Shown: positions 7,761 to 16,616, counted from the first letter of the stretch. The stretch is DNA of 40,719 nt from Methylothermaceae bacterium (GCA_026981855.1 JALSIB010000051.1:1-40719), one strand, 5' to 3'. Numbers and translations are program-made. The notes: generated from the sequence alone by a model not told the origin.

Positions 7761-9188
7761 ATGAACCCCTATTCCGTACCGATTGCGGTCAGCGCCCTCC
7801 TGGTTCTGGCGCTGGAGGGCTTTATGTTGGCCCAGACCCGGGGCCGACGGGATGAGCGGGTTCGCTCTTTCCTCGTGTTCTGTACGCTCGTCTTTGGCTG
7901 GCTGGGAACGTACAGTGTGGCCTACAACCTGCCGGATCCGAACGCCGCCCTGGGTTGGATGCGTGTCGGATATGGCTGCGTCCTGTTTCTCTCTCCGACA
8001 TCCCTTCGATTTGCCAGCCTCTTCGTCGGGAGAGACTGGCGGGCGACGCGCTGGATGATTCGCCTCGGCCATGCCAACGCACTTTTCTTTCTTGTCCTGA
8101 TCCACTTTACAGACTTGTACATCGTCGGTACATACCACTATTACTTTGGATACTATCCGGCCGTCGACCCCGTCTTGTTCGGTGTGTTCTTCGCCCTGTT
8201 CATGGTGCCGGTGGTCTATGCAGAGAGGATGTTGTTTCTGGAGTGGAGGCGGAGACGGTTTCTCGACCGCCAAGGCTTTGAGGATGCTGAGGGCGATCGG
8301 ATCCTCCTGGTGCTCGTGGCCTATTTCTGCGTCAGCCTGGGGTGTTTCGATTTTCTGCCCAATTTGGGTATCGAGGTCTTTCCGTATGGGTTCGTCGGAG
8401 TCCTGGGGTTTGTCGTCATCATCGTGTACACGATTCTGCGGTACAGTCTTTATGACATCCAGGTCTTCGTCACCAGAGCCAGTATTTTTCTGGTCGTCTA
8501 TTTCGTCGCCCTGGGCATGCCGGTGTGGATCAGCATATTCGGCAGGGCCTGGCTGGAGTCCATGCTCGGCGACTCCTGGTGGGCGGTGCCCCTGGCACTG
8601 AGCACGGTGCTTGCCAGTGCTTCTTCGCTCATCATCGTGCGGTTCTGGCATGCGACGGAGGTGCGTTTGCGGCGGCAGCTCGAACTCAAGGAGAGGGAGG
8701 CCACGACCGACGGCCTGACGGGGCTGCTGATCCGGAAAGCGTTCTTCCGAAGGGTAAAGGATCTTCTGAGCCGCTTGCATCGGGCCGGTACGGGCGGGAG
8801 TCTGATGATGATCGACCTGGATCACTTCAAGCAGAAGAACGACAGCTACGGCCACCTGGTCGGTGATGCCGTGCTCGCCGAGACGGCGAGACGGTTACGG
8901 GTGGCCCTCCGCGGCCACGATCTGATCGGGCGATATGGAGGGGAGGAGTTCGTCGCCTTCCTGCCGGAGATCGAGGGCCCGCCGGCCAGATTCGTCGCCG
9001 AGCGGGTACTGGAGGCCGTCGGCGGGGCCCCGATCCCGACATCGGCCGGCGGACTGTCGCAAACGGTGAGCATAGGACTGGCCACATTCCCCAAAGACGG
9101 GGCCGGGCTCGACCAACTCATCCAGAGGGCGGATGAGGCGCTCTATGCAGCGAAGGCCGGAGGGAGGAATCAGGTCGTTGTCCGCTGA
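7761..9188 (+). CDS. Membrane-bound diguanylate cyclase with 7TM-type sensor
   Basis: This 475-residue protein makes cyclic di-GMP. About seven to eight hydrophobic helices occupy residues 1-300, resembling the histidine-kinase N-terminal 7TM sensor region. A short linker (ELKEREATTDGLTGL) leads into a GGDEF domain from about residue 315. The active-site loop is intact, GGEEF at 393-397, and an inhibitory-site RxxD (Arg384-Asp387) lies five residues before it, so product inhibition is likely. AGGGGGAG precedes the ATG. The gene stands alone; a hairpin follows its stop. The signal sensed by the membrane part is unknown. Confidence 0.93.
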   Translation: MNPYSVPIAVSALLVLALEGFMLAQTRGRRDERVRSFLVFCTLVFGWLGTYSVAYNLPDPNAALGWMRVGYGCVLFLSPTSLRFASLFVGRDWRATRWMIRLGHANALFFLVLIHFTDLYIVGTYHYYFGYYPAVDPVLFGVFFALFMVPVVYAERMLFLEWRRRRFLDRQGFEDAEGDRILLVLVAYFCVSLGCFDFLPNLGIEVFPYGFVGVLGFVVIIVYTILRYSLYDIQVFVTRASIFLVVYFVALGMPVWISIFGRAWLESMLGDSWWAVPLALSTVLASASSLIIVRFWHATEVRLRRQLELKEREATTDGLTGLLIRKAFFRRVKDLLSRLHRAGTGGSLMMIDLDHFKQKNDSYGHLVGDAVLAETARRLRVALRGHDLIGRYGGEEFVAFLPEIEGPPARFVAERVLEAVGGAPIPTSAGGLSQTVSIGLATFPKDGAGLDQLIQRADEALYAAKAGGRNQVVVR

Positions 9189-9230
9189 CAGGAAGGACTT
9201 GGAGGGTATCTGGCTCTATGAAGTTGGAAG

Positions 9231-9258
9231 GCGACTCCCCAACGTGGGGAGTCGCTTT
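9231..9258. terminator. Hairpin between convergent genes
   Basis: GCGACTCCCC (9231-9240) and GGGGAGTCGC (9246-9255) form a perfect 10-bp stem around AACGT, followed by TTT on the + strand. It lies 43 bp after the diguanylate cyclase stop and about 108 bp beyond the leftward dockerin gene. It could terminate either transcript. The U-run is short, so efficiency is uncertain. Confidence 0.6.
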
Positions 9259-9365
9259 CCAGGTCCCTCAGGGCCAGGGCGGGGGCCGGGCCCGAACCCA
9301 AGCGCCAGCCGGAGTCGGGGAGGGTGCACCTGCCGTTATCGAACGACACGGGGGTTGAAAGGCCG

Positions 9366-12300
9366 TCACTGGTATCCAGGACCCAGGTCGTCGACCCAGT
9401 AGTCGATGACTTGATATCTTCTTCCCTTGCGATCTTTGATCCAGCGCAGGAACATTCCGTATGTGTATCTGTATTGCTCCCATTGCTTATTTGCAATGTC
9501 ACCCACCGCACCCTCGTAGACAGTACTGTTGCCGACGCTGACGGTGTAGACGGCGCTGCGGCTGATTCCGTCACTGCCCCCCCCGCCCAGGCCGAGTATT
9601 TCGAATTCGCCGGCATATTCTATGTTTTGGGTGAGTTCGAATTCGCTGGCTTCCTCCATGGAGAGTTCGAGGCTCAAGGCTATGAAGCCACCGCCCATGC
9701 CCACCCTCGCATCACCGATGTCCAAGAACCGGCCTCGTCGTTGTGTACCATACCGATCGGCAATGGCAGCCTTGTCGCTTTCCGACATATAGCTGGAAAC
9801 ATCGCCCGGCGTGTGTCTGAAGATGTGGATTTCATCCGACGGATCCGTGACGCTCTCGTTGAACTTCTTGAGGGACCACTTGTAGATGTGGATCTTCGAA
9901 GGCACATTGAAGTAGATGTGTTCGCCGATGCGATCCGGATCCTTCGTGGCGGCGACGATCTCGTATTCATAGGACTCTTGCTCCGTGGCCTGGAAAACGA
10001 CCATGTCATTCTCTGAGTCGCCCGCGAATGCCTGTGTCCATTTCGCTATCCGCATGGTGGTGTGGCTTTCCTCGAGGATACGCGCGAGGGTCTCGGAGGC
10101 CGAGGCGCTCCCGATACCGAAGATCACTTCATCGAGGACACCGGGTGTACCGGCCGAGACGGTCAATGAGGAGGATGTGCCGTAGCCCCTCCCAACTCCG
10201 CCCGAGACCCACCTGCTGACCTCGATGGTGGTGCCCGTCAAGGTGTAGTTCTGGCTGATGCCGGCTTGGGTGGGAGGCGCCGCCGCCACAAAGAGGATCC
10301 TCGGCTCGGACACGGTCAATTCTTTATTCCCGGTGTATTTCAGGGTCAGGTCGTCCCCGTCGAAGTCCGCGCCCAGGAAGGCCAAAGGCGGTGGGGTAAG
10401 GTAACCGTATTGCATCGTCTCCACGGGCAGCGGTGTGCTCTTGACCACGTAGGCACCCTGTACGCACTCCGATAAACCACTGCTATTCTCCTGGTAGGCG
10501 GCACATTGGAAGTCGACATGGATCTCGCGCCGCGACAAGGGGTTGAATTTGATGTCGTTCCCGTCGACGGGATCGAGCCTCCCCAGGATCACTTCATCGG
10601 CGCCGTCGCGGTCGTTGTCGAGGATCGCCATGGCGCAGCGGCTCTTATGGGTGGTTGTGCTGTCGCCTTCGAAGATCGTCACGTTTGGGTTGTCAAACTG
10701 AAACGCCCCCTCGGGGAGGGCGTCGTTGAAGGCGAACATGTCGAGACGGCAGGCCTGATTGATGCCGTAGGAGTCCCAGTCCCGCAGGGTGGAGACGATT
10801 TCGTCCCGGCCGTCGAAGTTGAGATCGGCGCGCGCCAGCAGCCACAATTCGTCGTCGTAGGGTGACTGGGCCGCTTGCAGACCCGATCGCCTGATGGTCG
10901 TCTTGACAGTCAGAGTTCCCTTTGGTGGTATCTGGAAATCCAAGACCTGCATGAAAATCTCGCGGCCGCCGCCGTAGTTGTCCCGGCGGATTGCCGCCGC
11001 CACCGCTTCAGGCTGGCCATCGCCGTCGATGTCTGCGGCGACAGCGCCTATTTCCTCGATAGCGTAGTTGCCGTCGTCTAATATCCCTGACGCCAGCTGG
11101 GCGTTCGCCGCCAGTACATCGAATCGCTCCGCTGTAGCGTTCCAGCCCAAAATGGCGCCCCAAACCGGATTCCCGGCGCCCCAAACCGGATTTTCGGAAC
11201 TACTATGGCCGAGGAGGAACAGTTCAGGTTTGTTGTCTTTGTCGAAATCGGCGACAGCCACGGCGATACCTTTCATGTCTTCTGCCCAGCTGCGGTGAAG
11301 GACTGAGGCGCTGGGAAGGATCATCTCGCTTCGGCCGTCCCAGTGGTAGGCGGCGGCACAGCCGTGGGAGATGTTGTTGTGGTCCACACAGAATCCGTAC
11401 ACGATCACCTCGTCGGCCCCGTCCCCGTCGAGGTCGCCCGCGGTCAGGCGGCCGCGTTCGACCCACATGTCATCACCGCCGATAGTGGCCACGGGGATGA
11501 TCTTCTTCAGCACGGGCAGGCTGTCAAGGCTCACGCCGTACACCTCCAGAACCAGCCCGTCCCCGGCCCTGTCGCGCAGGATGATCAGTTCCTCGCCACC
11601 AACGCCGTCCACGTTGGCGTGCCCGGTGGCCCTGTAGGATGTGGCGGGTGCCCCACCCATGGGCGGCAGGGAGTTTGGGAATTTCCCGCCCTCCTTGTCG
11701 TCCTCGATGAAGCCGCCGGCGTTGATGTTCAGCACCAGCAGTTCCTCCGATCTTAGCGTTGTAGTTCTCTTCCGGAGCAGTGGATGCCAACCGGCGGGCT
11801 TGTCTTCGAGTCTGGAACGACCTGGGACGCCGCCGTAAAAAGACAGGAAGGCTTCCTTTCGATAGGGGGTGGCCTCACCGTAGGGCGATCCATCAGGGAC
11901 AAAGGCTGCCACCACCGTCTGGTTCGCGTTGGCCGTGAAAGTGTAAGTCGGGTCGGTGGAGACCTCGTTGCCGTTTATGCTCCAGTTGATGAACATGAAG
12001 CCTTGATTCGGCGTGGCGGTGAGGGTCACGGTGCTGCCCTGGGTGTAGTTTCCGGCGCCGTTGACGCTGCCGCCGCCCATGGGGATCACGTTGCTGGAGA
12101 TGGTGACCGGCGGCACTTGGCAACGGGAAAGGGTGCAGGACAGCGTGCACGCGCGGGCGTCCTTCACGGTGATCTTGCTGTCCCCGTCGGCGTCGCGGGG
12201 ATCGCCGGGGCCGGACGCCGGCTGGTTTCGGGCGCTCAGGATCAATTGGATGTCGTTCCTGTCGATATCGTCGTCCCCGTCCACATGGCATTTGGGGCGA

Positions 12301-12437
12301 AATAAACAGATGCCGCCCGGGCATGATTCCGCGGCATACGGAGGGGAGGCCGCGAAAAGCGGCAGCAGCCATAGAAACAAGACCAGCGGGCCCACGCGTT
12401 TCGGTCCGCCGTTTTTCAAGAACTGTAGAATGTTCAT
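9366..12437 (-). CDS. Secreted dockerin and FG-GAP/VCBS repeat protein
   Basis: This 1023-residue protein starts at ATG 12437, with AAGGAGG 6 bp upstream. A signal peptide (residues 1-36) is followed by a dockerin-like module at 51-106 with two calcium-loop repeats: DGDDDIDRND, and DADGDSKITVKDAR ending in a Cys-rich CTLSCTLSRC. Residues 125-183 look like an InlB/Flg_new-type bacterial repeat (GSTVTLTATPNQGFMFINWS). The middle holds about seven FG-GAP/VCBS repeats with calcium-type loops (GDLDGDGADEVIVYG, AADIDGDGQPEAVAA, ADFDKDNKPELF), likely a beta-propeller. No catalytic motif or C-terminal sorting signal is seen. The partner gene upstream encodes a cohesin-like protein. A role in surface adhesion or display is inferred. 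Confidence 0.85.
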   Translation of the reverse strand: MNILQFLKNGGPKRVGPLVLFLWLLPLFAASPPYAAESCPGGICLFRPKCHVDGDDDIDRNDIQLILSARNQPASGPGDPRDADGDSKITVKDARACTLSCTLSRCQVPPVTISSNVIPMGGGSVNGAGNYTQGSTVTLTATPNQGFMFINWSINGNEVSTDPTYTFTANANQTVVAAFVPDGSPYGEATPYRKEAFLSFYGGVPGRSRLEDKPAGWHPLLRKRTTTLRSEELLVLNINAGGFIEDDKEGGKFPNSLPPMGGAPATSYRATGHANVDGVGGEELIILRDRAGDGLVLEVYGVSLDSLPVLKKIIPVATIGGDDMWVERGRLTAGDLDGDGADEVIVYGFCVDHNNISHGCAAAYHWDGRSEMILPSASVLHRSWAEDMKGIAVAVADFDKDNKPELFLLGHSSSENPVWGAGNPVWGAILGWNATAERFDVLAANAQLASGILDDGNYAIEEIGAVAADIDGDGQPEAVAAAIRRDNYGGGREIFMQVLDFQIPPKGTLTVKTTIRRSGLQAAQSPYDDELWLLARADLNFDGRDEIVSTLRDWDSYGINQACRLDMFAFNDALPEGAFQFDNPNVTIFEGDSTTTHKSRCAMAILDNDRDGADEVILGRLDPVDGNDIKFNPLSRREIHVDFQCAAYQENSSGLSECVQGAYVVKSTPLPVETMQYGYLTPPPLAFLGADFDGDDLTLKYTGNKELTVSEPRILFVAAAPPTQAGISQNYTLTGTTIEVSRWVSGGVGRGYGTSSSLTVSAGTPGVLDEVIFGIGSASASETLARILEESHTTMRIAKWTQAFAGDSENDMVVFQATEQESYEYEIVAATKDPDRIGEHIYFNVPSKIHIYKWSLKKFNESVTDPSDEIHIFRHTPGDVSSYMSESDKAAIADRYGTQRRGRFLDIGDARVGMGGGFIALSLELSMEEASEFELTQNIEYAGEFEILGLGGGGSDGISRSAVYTVSVGNSTVYEGAVGDIANKQWEQYRYTYGMFLRWIKDRKGRRYQVIDYWVDDLGPGYQ
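11155..11196. repeat. In-frame 21-bp tandem duplication
   Basis: Two adjacent 21-bp copies start at 11155 and 11176, each beginning GCGCCCCAAACCGGATT and differing only in the last few bases. They encode a doubled seven-residue unit, giving NPVWGAGNPVWGA in a loop of the FG-GAP protein. This looks like a recent slippage or duplication event that keeps the frame. Confidence 0.8.
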
Positions 12438-12451
12438 GGGTGTCCTCCTTC

Positions 12452-13147
12452 TCAGCATTCGGTTGTTTGACGAGCGCGGATCGCCCCCTTGCCGGGACGG
12501 TTCCCGATCATCCCCAGGCCGGTGAGCACCAGCGCCAAGGTCGCCGGTTCGGGCACGCCGCCGGCGGGGGACGCCTGGCGGCTCAGGATGGCTCCGTTGA
12601 GGGCGGTCACGGAAAGCGGATTACTCGAGCTCGATCCGTCCACCAGGGACAGGTTGAGGGGAGAGATTTGCACGGCAGTGCTCTGCCCCGGCGCCAGACC
12701 CGCCGTCACGGTGAAATCCAGGGTGGCGAGGACGAAGCTGTCGGCCTGCAGGGCATCCAGATCGGCCGGCGACAGCAGGCTGACCTCCGTCAGATCGATG
12801 AGGCCGGCGGCGGTAGTGGTGGAGTCCAGCGCTTCAAACAGGCTTACATCCCCCAACGAACTCCCCAGGGTGTAGCCGGTGAAGTTCAGGCTGGTGAAGT
12901 CGTACGTCACGTTGACCTCGAAAGCGCCCAGTGACGGGGCGGCGCCGTTGCCCAGGCCGGAGACGGTCAGGTCGAGCGTGACGCTGTCGCCGGGATTGGC
13001 GGTGAAAACGGCGGGCTCCAGAGAAAGCACGACCGCCCGCCCCTCGGCGGCCACCGTGAGCATGGCGGTCAACAACGCGGTGCCCAACAGACGTTTGCGG
13101 CGGGTCGAGGCCGCACTTCCATGAGATCGAAAACGAATGGATGTCAT
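12452..13147 (-). CDS. Cohesin-like PEP-CTERM surface protein
   Basis: This 231-residue protein has an N-terminal export signal after a basic start (residues 1-38). A cohesin-like beta-sandwich spans about 40-190 (VFTANPGDSVTLDLTVSG, LGAFEVNVTYDFTSLNFTG, VLATLDFTVTAGLAPGQS). The C-terminal sorting signal GVPEPATLALVLTGLGMIG is followed by a basic tail. PEP-CTERM signals are processed by exosortase, which is not encoded in this window. The tail after the membrane segment is longer than usual and ends in Cys. CGGAGGT precedes the ATG. The dockerin gene starts 14 bp after the stop, so the two are almost certainly one operon. Binding of this cohesin to that dockerin is inferred from family and adjacency. 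Confidence 0.85.
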   Translation of the reverse strand: MTSIRFRSHGSAASTRRKRLLGTALLTAMLTVAAEGRAVVLSLEPAVFTANPGDSVTLDLTVSGLGNGAAPSLGAFEVNVTYDFTSLNFTGYTLGSSLGDVSLFEALDSTTTAAGLIDLTEVSLLSPADLDALQADSFVLATLDFTVTAGLAPGQSTAVQISPLNLSLVDGSSSSNPLSVTALNGAILSRQASPAGGVPEPATLALVLTGLGMIGNRPGKGAIRARQTTEC

Positions 13148-13259
13148 TTTTGTTACCTCCGGGTTTTGTTATCTCTGAATTGGGATCGCCCCCCCTCCGA
13201 TTGAAATATGTCGCCCTCCTGCCGCCGCGACCGGATCCTGGATCGGCGGTGGCGGGGAA

Positions 13260-13294
13260 ATCTTAGGGAAAAGGGGGTAACACCCCGGTAACAC
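13260..13294 (-). promoter_or_regulatory. SARP-type direct repeats and -10 element of the cohesin/dockerin operon
   Basis: Two copies of GGTAACAC (13276-13283 and 13287-13294) are repeated exactly 11 bp apart. Read on the minus strand they appear as GTGTTACC-GGG-GTGTTACC, followed 10 nt later by a -10-like TAAGAT (13260-13265). SARP/BTAD activators bind direct repeats of about one helical turn that overlap the -35 region just upstream of the -10. Transcription would start about 105 nt before the PEP-CTERM gene. The gene immediately upstream encodes a BTAD-domain regulator, the obvious candidate to bind here. The link is inferred, not shown. Confidence 0.55.
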
Positions 13295-13340
13295 GGCTTG
13301 AAAAAACCAGCCGCGGGGGGCAAGAGCGGAGGAACGCCGG

Positions 13341-16300
13341 TCAGCGGGAAGGCAGGGACTCGAACAGCGCCCGGGTTTCCGGGCCGGGGGGCGTGCCCAG
13401 GCGGTCGCGGAGCTTGTGCCGGCATCGATGATAGACGCGCGCCGCCTCGCCGTATCGTCCCAGCTGGCAGTGGGCATGCATCAGTCCCTGATAGAAGGGC
13501 TCGTGCAGTTCGTCGATCTCCAGGCCGCGCAGGCACCAATCGATAAGGTCGCGCCAACGGCCGGCGTCGGCGAGGTGTTCCTGCAACCGCCCGTGGTGGC
13601 GCAGGATTTCGGCGCGCAGGCGTTCCCGGCGCTCCAGCAGCCACCAGGCATCCTCCTCGTCGCGGAGGAAATCGCCCCGGTACAGCTTCAGCAGGCGGAT
13701 CAGCGCTTCCGGCCCGTCACCGTCCGGCCCCTGTTCGAGCGCCCAGATATCGACCCAGCAATGTTGCGGATCCAGGCTCAGGCGGCCGTTCCGGTGCCTG
13801 ACGACATGGTTTCCACCCAGCAGGCGGCGCAGCCGCTGCAGGTTGGTGATCAGGGCGCGGTGGGCGGCGGGGCCTTCGGCATCGGGCCAGAGAATGTCCT
13901 CGACCCGGCTGTCGGCCACATCCCGCCCCCCGAGGGCGAGAAGCACCCGAAGCAGTTTCAGGGGTTTGTTGTGGGCCGGCAGCGGTGACACCCGCCGCCC
14001 CTGGACGCGCAGTTCGAATCCGCCCAGGGCGCGAATGTGGACGGCGAGGGGCCAGGCGGGCGGCAACCGCACCCCCGGCGGGGGAAGCAGGGCGTTCCAG
14101 TGGATGAGCCGGCGCGCGTAGGCGGTTTCGATTCCGTTTTCCAGGGCGAGGGCGCACATTTCGGCGAGCAGCCGCCGGTCCATCCCCGGGCTGACCCGCA
14201 GCGCCATTTCCCGCCCGCAGGCCAGGGCCGGGCGCAGCCGGCGCAATGCGTCCTCCCGTCGTCCCTGGCGCCGGGCGATCCAGGCTTCCAGCAGCCCCAG
14301 ATGGAACACCCCGACGTGGCGTGCATGGATGGCCGCAGCCAGCGCCCGGGTATCGGCGATCGCCCGGTGCGCCGCGTCGAACCGCGCCAGCCTGGCCAGG
14401 GTCAGGCAGTGCACGGCGCGGCTGAGCAACTCGAAGTGGGGGGTGTGGAGTACCCGGACGAGCTCGCATGCGGTCTCGGCGTGCTGGTGGGCCAGTTCTG
14501 CGTCCTGGCGCAGAAGGGCCAGCCATGCCGCCAGCAGGTGGTAGTGGGCCTGTTCGTTGCGGAATCCGGGGCGGACATGGGCATGGAACCGCTGCAGCAA
14601 CGTTTCCGCCGCCTGGAGCGCCCCCCGCGTGAGGTGGTAGAAGATCGCCGCCGACAGCAGCCACAAGCGGCCGACATGGACACCGCGCGTTTCCATCATC
14701 CGCAGCGCTTCGCCGATGACGGCGTCAGTGCCGCCGGTATCCGCCGTCACCCAGCGCCGGGTGATTTCCACCAGGTAAGCGATGAGACGCGCCAGCGGTG
14801 GGGTTTCTTCCGACACCGCGTACTTGTACAGGTCGTCCGCGAGCAGGCGCAGCCTGGCGGGCTGGGGGTGCCAAGTGTAGTACATGGCCAGGTGCGATGC
14901 GCTCATGCAGCGCACGGTGTCGTCGGGAATGGCGGAAACCATCCGTTCCAGCCGCCGGGCCCGGGCCCGCCACCCGTCGGCGTCGGTCTGCTCCGGACAG
15001 GCCAGAAACCCCATGTTGAAGGCGGTGAATTCGAGCCGGAGGGCGGCTTCCGGGGTGGGGCACGGCTCCCCCCGCTGCCGTAGCCGTTCCATGACATCCA
15101 GCCAGCGGGGAACGTCGCCTAGACTGTCGTTGCCGTACATGATGCTGTCGAAGATACCCGTCAGGCTGAGACAGACGCCAGTGGCGTCGCCCCGCTCGTC
15201 GAACGCGTGGAAGGCGGTTTCGAAGTGGCGGCCCGCCTGCCGTGGCTCGAACAACAGGGAGGCGTTGCCATGCCAGTAGGCCAGCCAGGGTTCCCGTTCG
15301 GCCCGGCCCGGAGGCAGCCTGTCCAGCCATTGGCGCAGCGGTTCGACCCGCCCCTGTTCCCACAGGGCGGGCGCGTTTTCCACGATGAGCCGCGCCAGCT
15401 CGGGCCAGCGGCGGGTTTCGGCGTACAGTCGCGCGGCCGTGGCGAGATCGCCCTCCCTGGCAAGGATCGCGGCCGTCTCGCTCTTGATGGCGCGCAAGGC
15501 GTCCGGGGTCAGGGTTCGTTCCGCCTCCGTCTGCAGAAAGCCGCGCAGCAAGGGGTGATAACGGTACACCGGTCTTGGGCCGCCGCTGCCGGTGACGAAC
15601 ATCTGGTTCCGTTCCAGGTTGTCCAGAATCGTTTCCGCCTCTTCGTTTCCGCTGAGTGAACGCGCGGTTTCGGGGCGCACGGGGTCGAGCCAGGCGGTTT
15701 TCAGCAGGAAGGCAAGCGTTTCCGGGGCGAGCCGGTGGAACAGCTCCGCGGCGAAATAATCGTCGAAGTGTTGCCGGGAGAGGCTTTCGGCCACAGCCGC
15801 CGGCAGCGGGGAACCGGCATCGAGCGGGCCGTTCCGGCGGCGGTAATTGAGCAGCAGCACCAGGCCTGCCATCCAGCCTTGGGCGGCATTTTGCAAGCGG
15901 TGTATGGCCTCTTCGGAGAGCGCCTGTCCGCCGGACAAGAAGGTGATGACCTCCCGGCTTTCCGCCGGGGTCAACTGGAGTCTGTCCCATCCCAGTTGCG
16001 CCATCCTGCCGTTGGCCATCATCCGGGCGAACGGGGGCGGCGGCAGGCAGCGGCCGGTGACGATGACCCGGGCGCCCGGGGGCGCTTCCTCCAGCCCGTG
16101 CCGCAAGGCCTCGTTGAAGGCCCGGGCTTCGTGCAGCACTTCGATGTTGTCCAGCACCAGCACGGCCGGCGGTTGGAGGGTGGCGAACAGTTTACGGAAA
16201 AAGTGACGCGAGAAGGCCGGTACGCCCAGCCGGTATTCCGGGGTCAGCAGCGGCAGAATCCGTTTTCGCGCCCCGGTCAGCCGTTTGAGCCCCTCCCCGA

Positions 16301-16583
16301 GATAGTAGAAAAAGGAAGCGAGGTCGCCATCGCCCGGGTCGACATGGAACCACAGCGGTGTAATCCCTCGCCTCGCCAGATAGTCGGCGACCAGGGTGGT
16401 TTTCCCCGCGCCGGCCGGCGCCGAGAGCCAGAGCACGGAGCAAGTGTTCAGTGCGTCCAGTTCGTCGAACAGCCTGGAGCGTGGATAGATGCGTTTCAGG
16501 GTGGGCGGCGTCAGCTTGGCGAGCGGGAGCGTCATGATTCCTGTATCGTGGTCACCGGGTCGGGAATGAGGTGTCGTCGCCAT
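13341..16583 (-). CDS. Large MalT-like ATPase regulator with C-terminal BTAD domain
   Basis: This 1080-residue protein is a STAND-type transcription regulator. Near the N-terminus are a Walker A motif (SAPAGAGKTTLV, about 54-65) and a Walker B motif (AVLVLDNIEVLHE), as in MalT/LAL proteins. The middle is helical TPR-like sequence. Instead of a LuxR helix-turn-helix, the C-terminus has a winged-helix OmpR-like DNA-binding part (RALGGFELRVQGRRV, LKLLRVLLALGGRDV, ALITNLQRLRRLLGG). A bacterial transcriptional activation domain follows, ending in YHRCRHKLRDRLG. ATG 16583 has AGAAAGG 5 bp upstream and is preferred over ATG 16598, which lies in a hairpin. It is followed by the cohesin/dockerin operon, its likely target. 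Confidence 0.88.
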   Translation of the reverse strand: MATTPHSRPGDHDTGIMTLPLAKLTPPTLKRIYPRSRLFDELDALNTCSVLWLSAPAGAGKTTLVADYLARRGITPLWFHVDPGDGDLASFFYYLGEGLKRLTGARKRILPLLTPEYRLGVPAFSRHFFRKLFATLQPPAVLVLDNIEVLHEARAFNEALRHGLEEAPPGARVIVTGRCLPPPPFARMMANGRMAQLGWDRLQLTPAESREVITFLSGGQALSEEAIHRLQNAAQGWMAGLVLLLNYRRRNGPLDAGSPLPAAVAESLSRQHFDDYFAAELFHRLAPETLAFLLKTAWLDPVRPETARSLSGNEEAETILDNLERNQMFVTGSGGPRPVYRYHPLLRGFLQTEAERTLTPDALRAIKSETAAILAREGDLATAARLYAETRRWPELARLIVENAPALWEQGRVEPLRQWLDRLPPGRAEREPWLAYWHGNASLLFEPRQAGRHFETAFHAFDERGDATGVCLSLTGIFDSIMYGNDSLGDVPRWLDVMERLRQRGEPCPTPEAALRLEFTAFNMGFLACPEQTDADGWRARARRLERMVSAIPDDTVRCMSASHLAMYYTWHPQPARLRLLADDLYKYAVSEETPPLARLIAYLVEITRRWVTADTGGTDAVIGEALRMMETRGVHVGRLWLLSAAIFYHLTRGALQAAETLLQRFHAHVRPGFRNEQAHYHLLAAWLALLRQDAELAHQHAETACELVRVLHTPHFELLSRAVHCLTLARLARFDAAHRAIADTRALAAAIHARHVGVFHLGLLEAWIARRQGRREDALRRLRPALACGREMALRVSPGMDRRLLAEMCALALENGIETAYARRLIHWNALLPPPGVRLPPAWPLAVHIRALGGFELRVQGRRVSPLPAHNKPLKLLRVLLALGGRDVADSRVEDILWPDAEGPAAHRALITNLQRLRRLLGGNHVVRHRNGRLSLDPQHCWVDIWALEQGPDGDGPEALIRLLKLYRGDFLRDEEDAWWLLERRERLRAEILRHHGRLQEHLADAGRWRDLIDWCLRGLEIDELHEPFYQGLMHAHCQLGRYGEAARVYHRCRHKLRDRLGTPPGPETRALFESLPSR

Positions 16584-16596
16584 TTTACCTTTCTTC

Positions 16597-16616
16597 ATCC
16601 GGGCCGGGGCCCGGAT
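16597..16616. repeat. Perfect 9-bp hairpin between the receptor and regulator genes
   Basis: ATCCGGGCC (16597-16605) pairs perfectly with GGCCCGGAT (16608-16616) across a 2-nt loop. It lies 12 bp beyond the stop of the leftward receptor gene and covers an in-frame ATG upstream of the chosen regulator start. It could weaken read-through or translation from that ATG. No U-run follows, so I do not call it a terminator. Confidence 0.5.
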
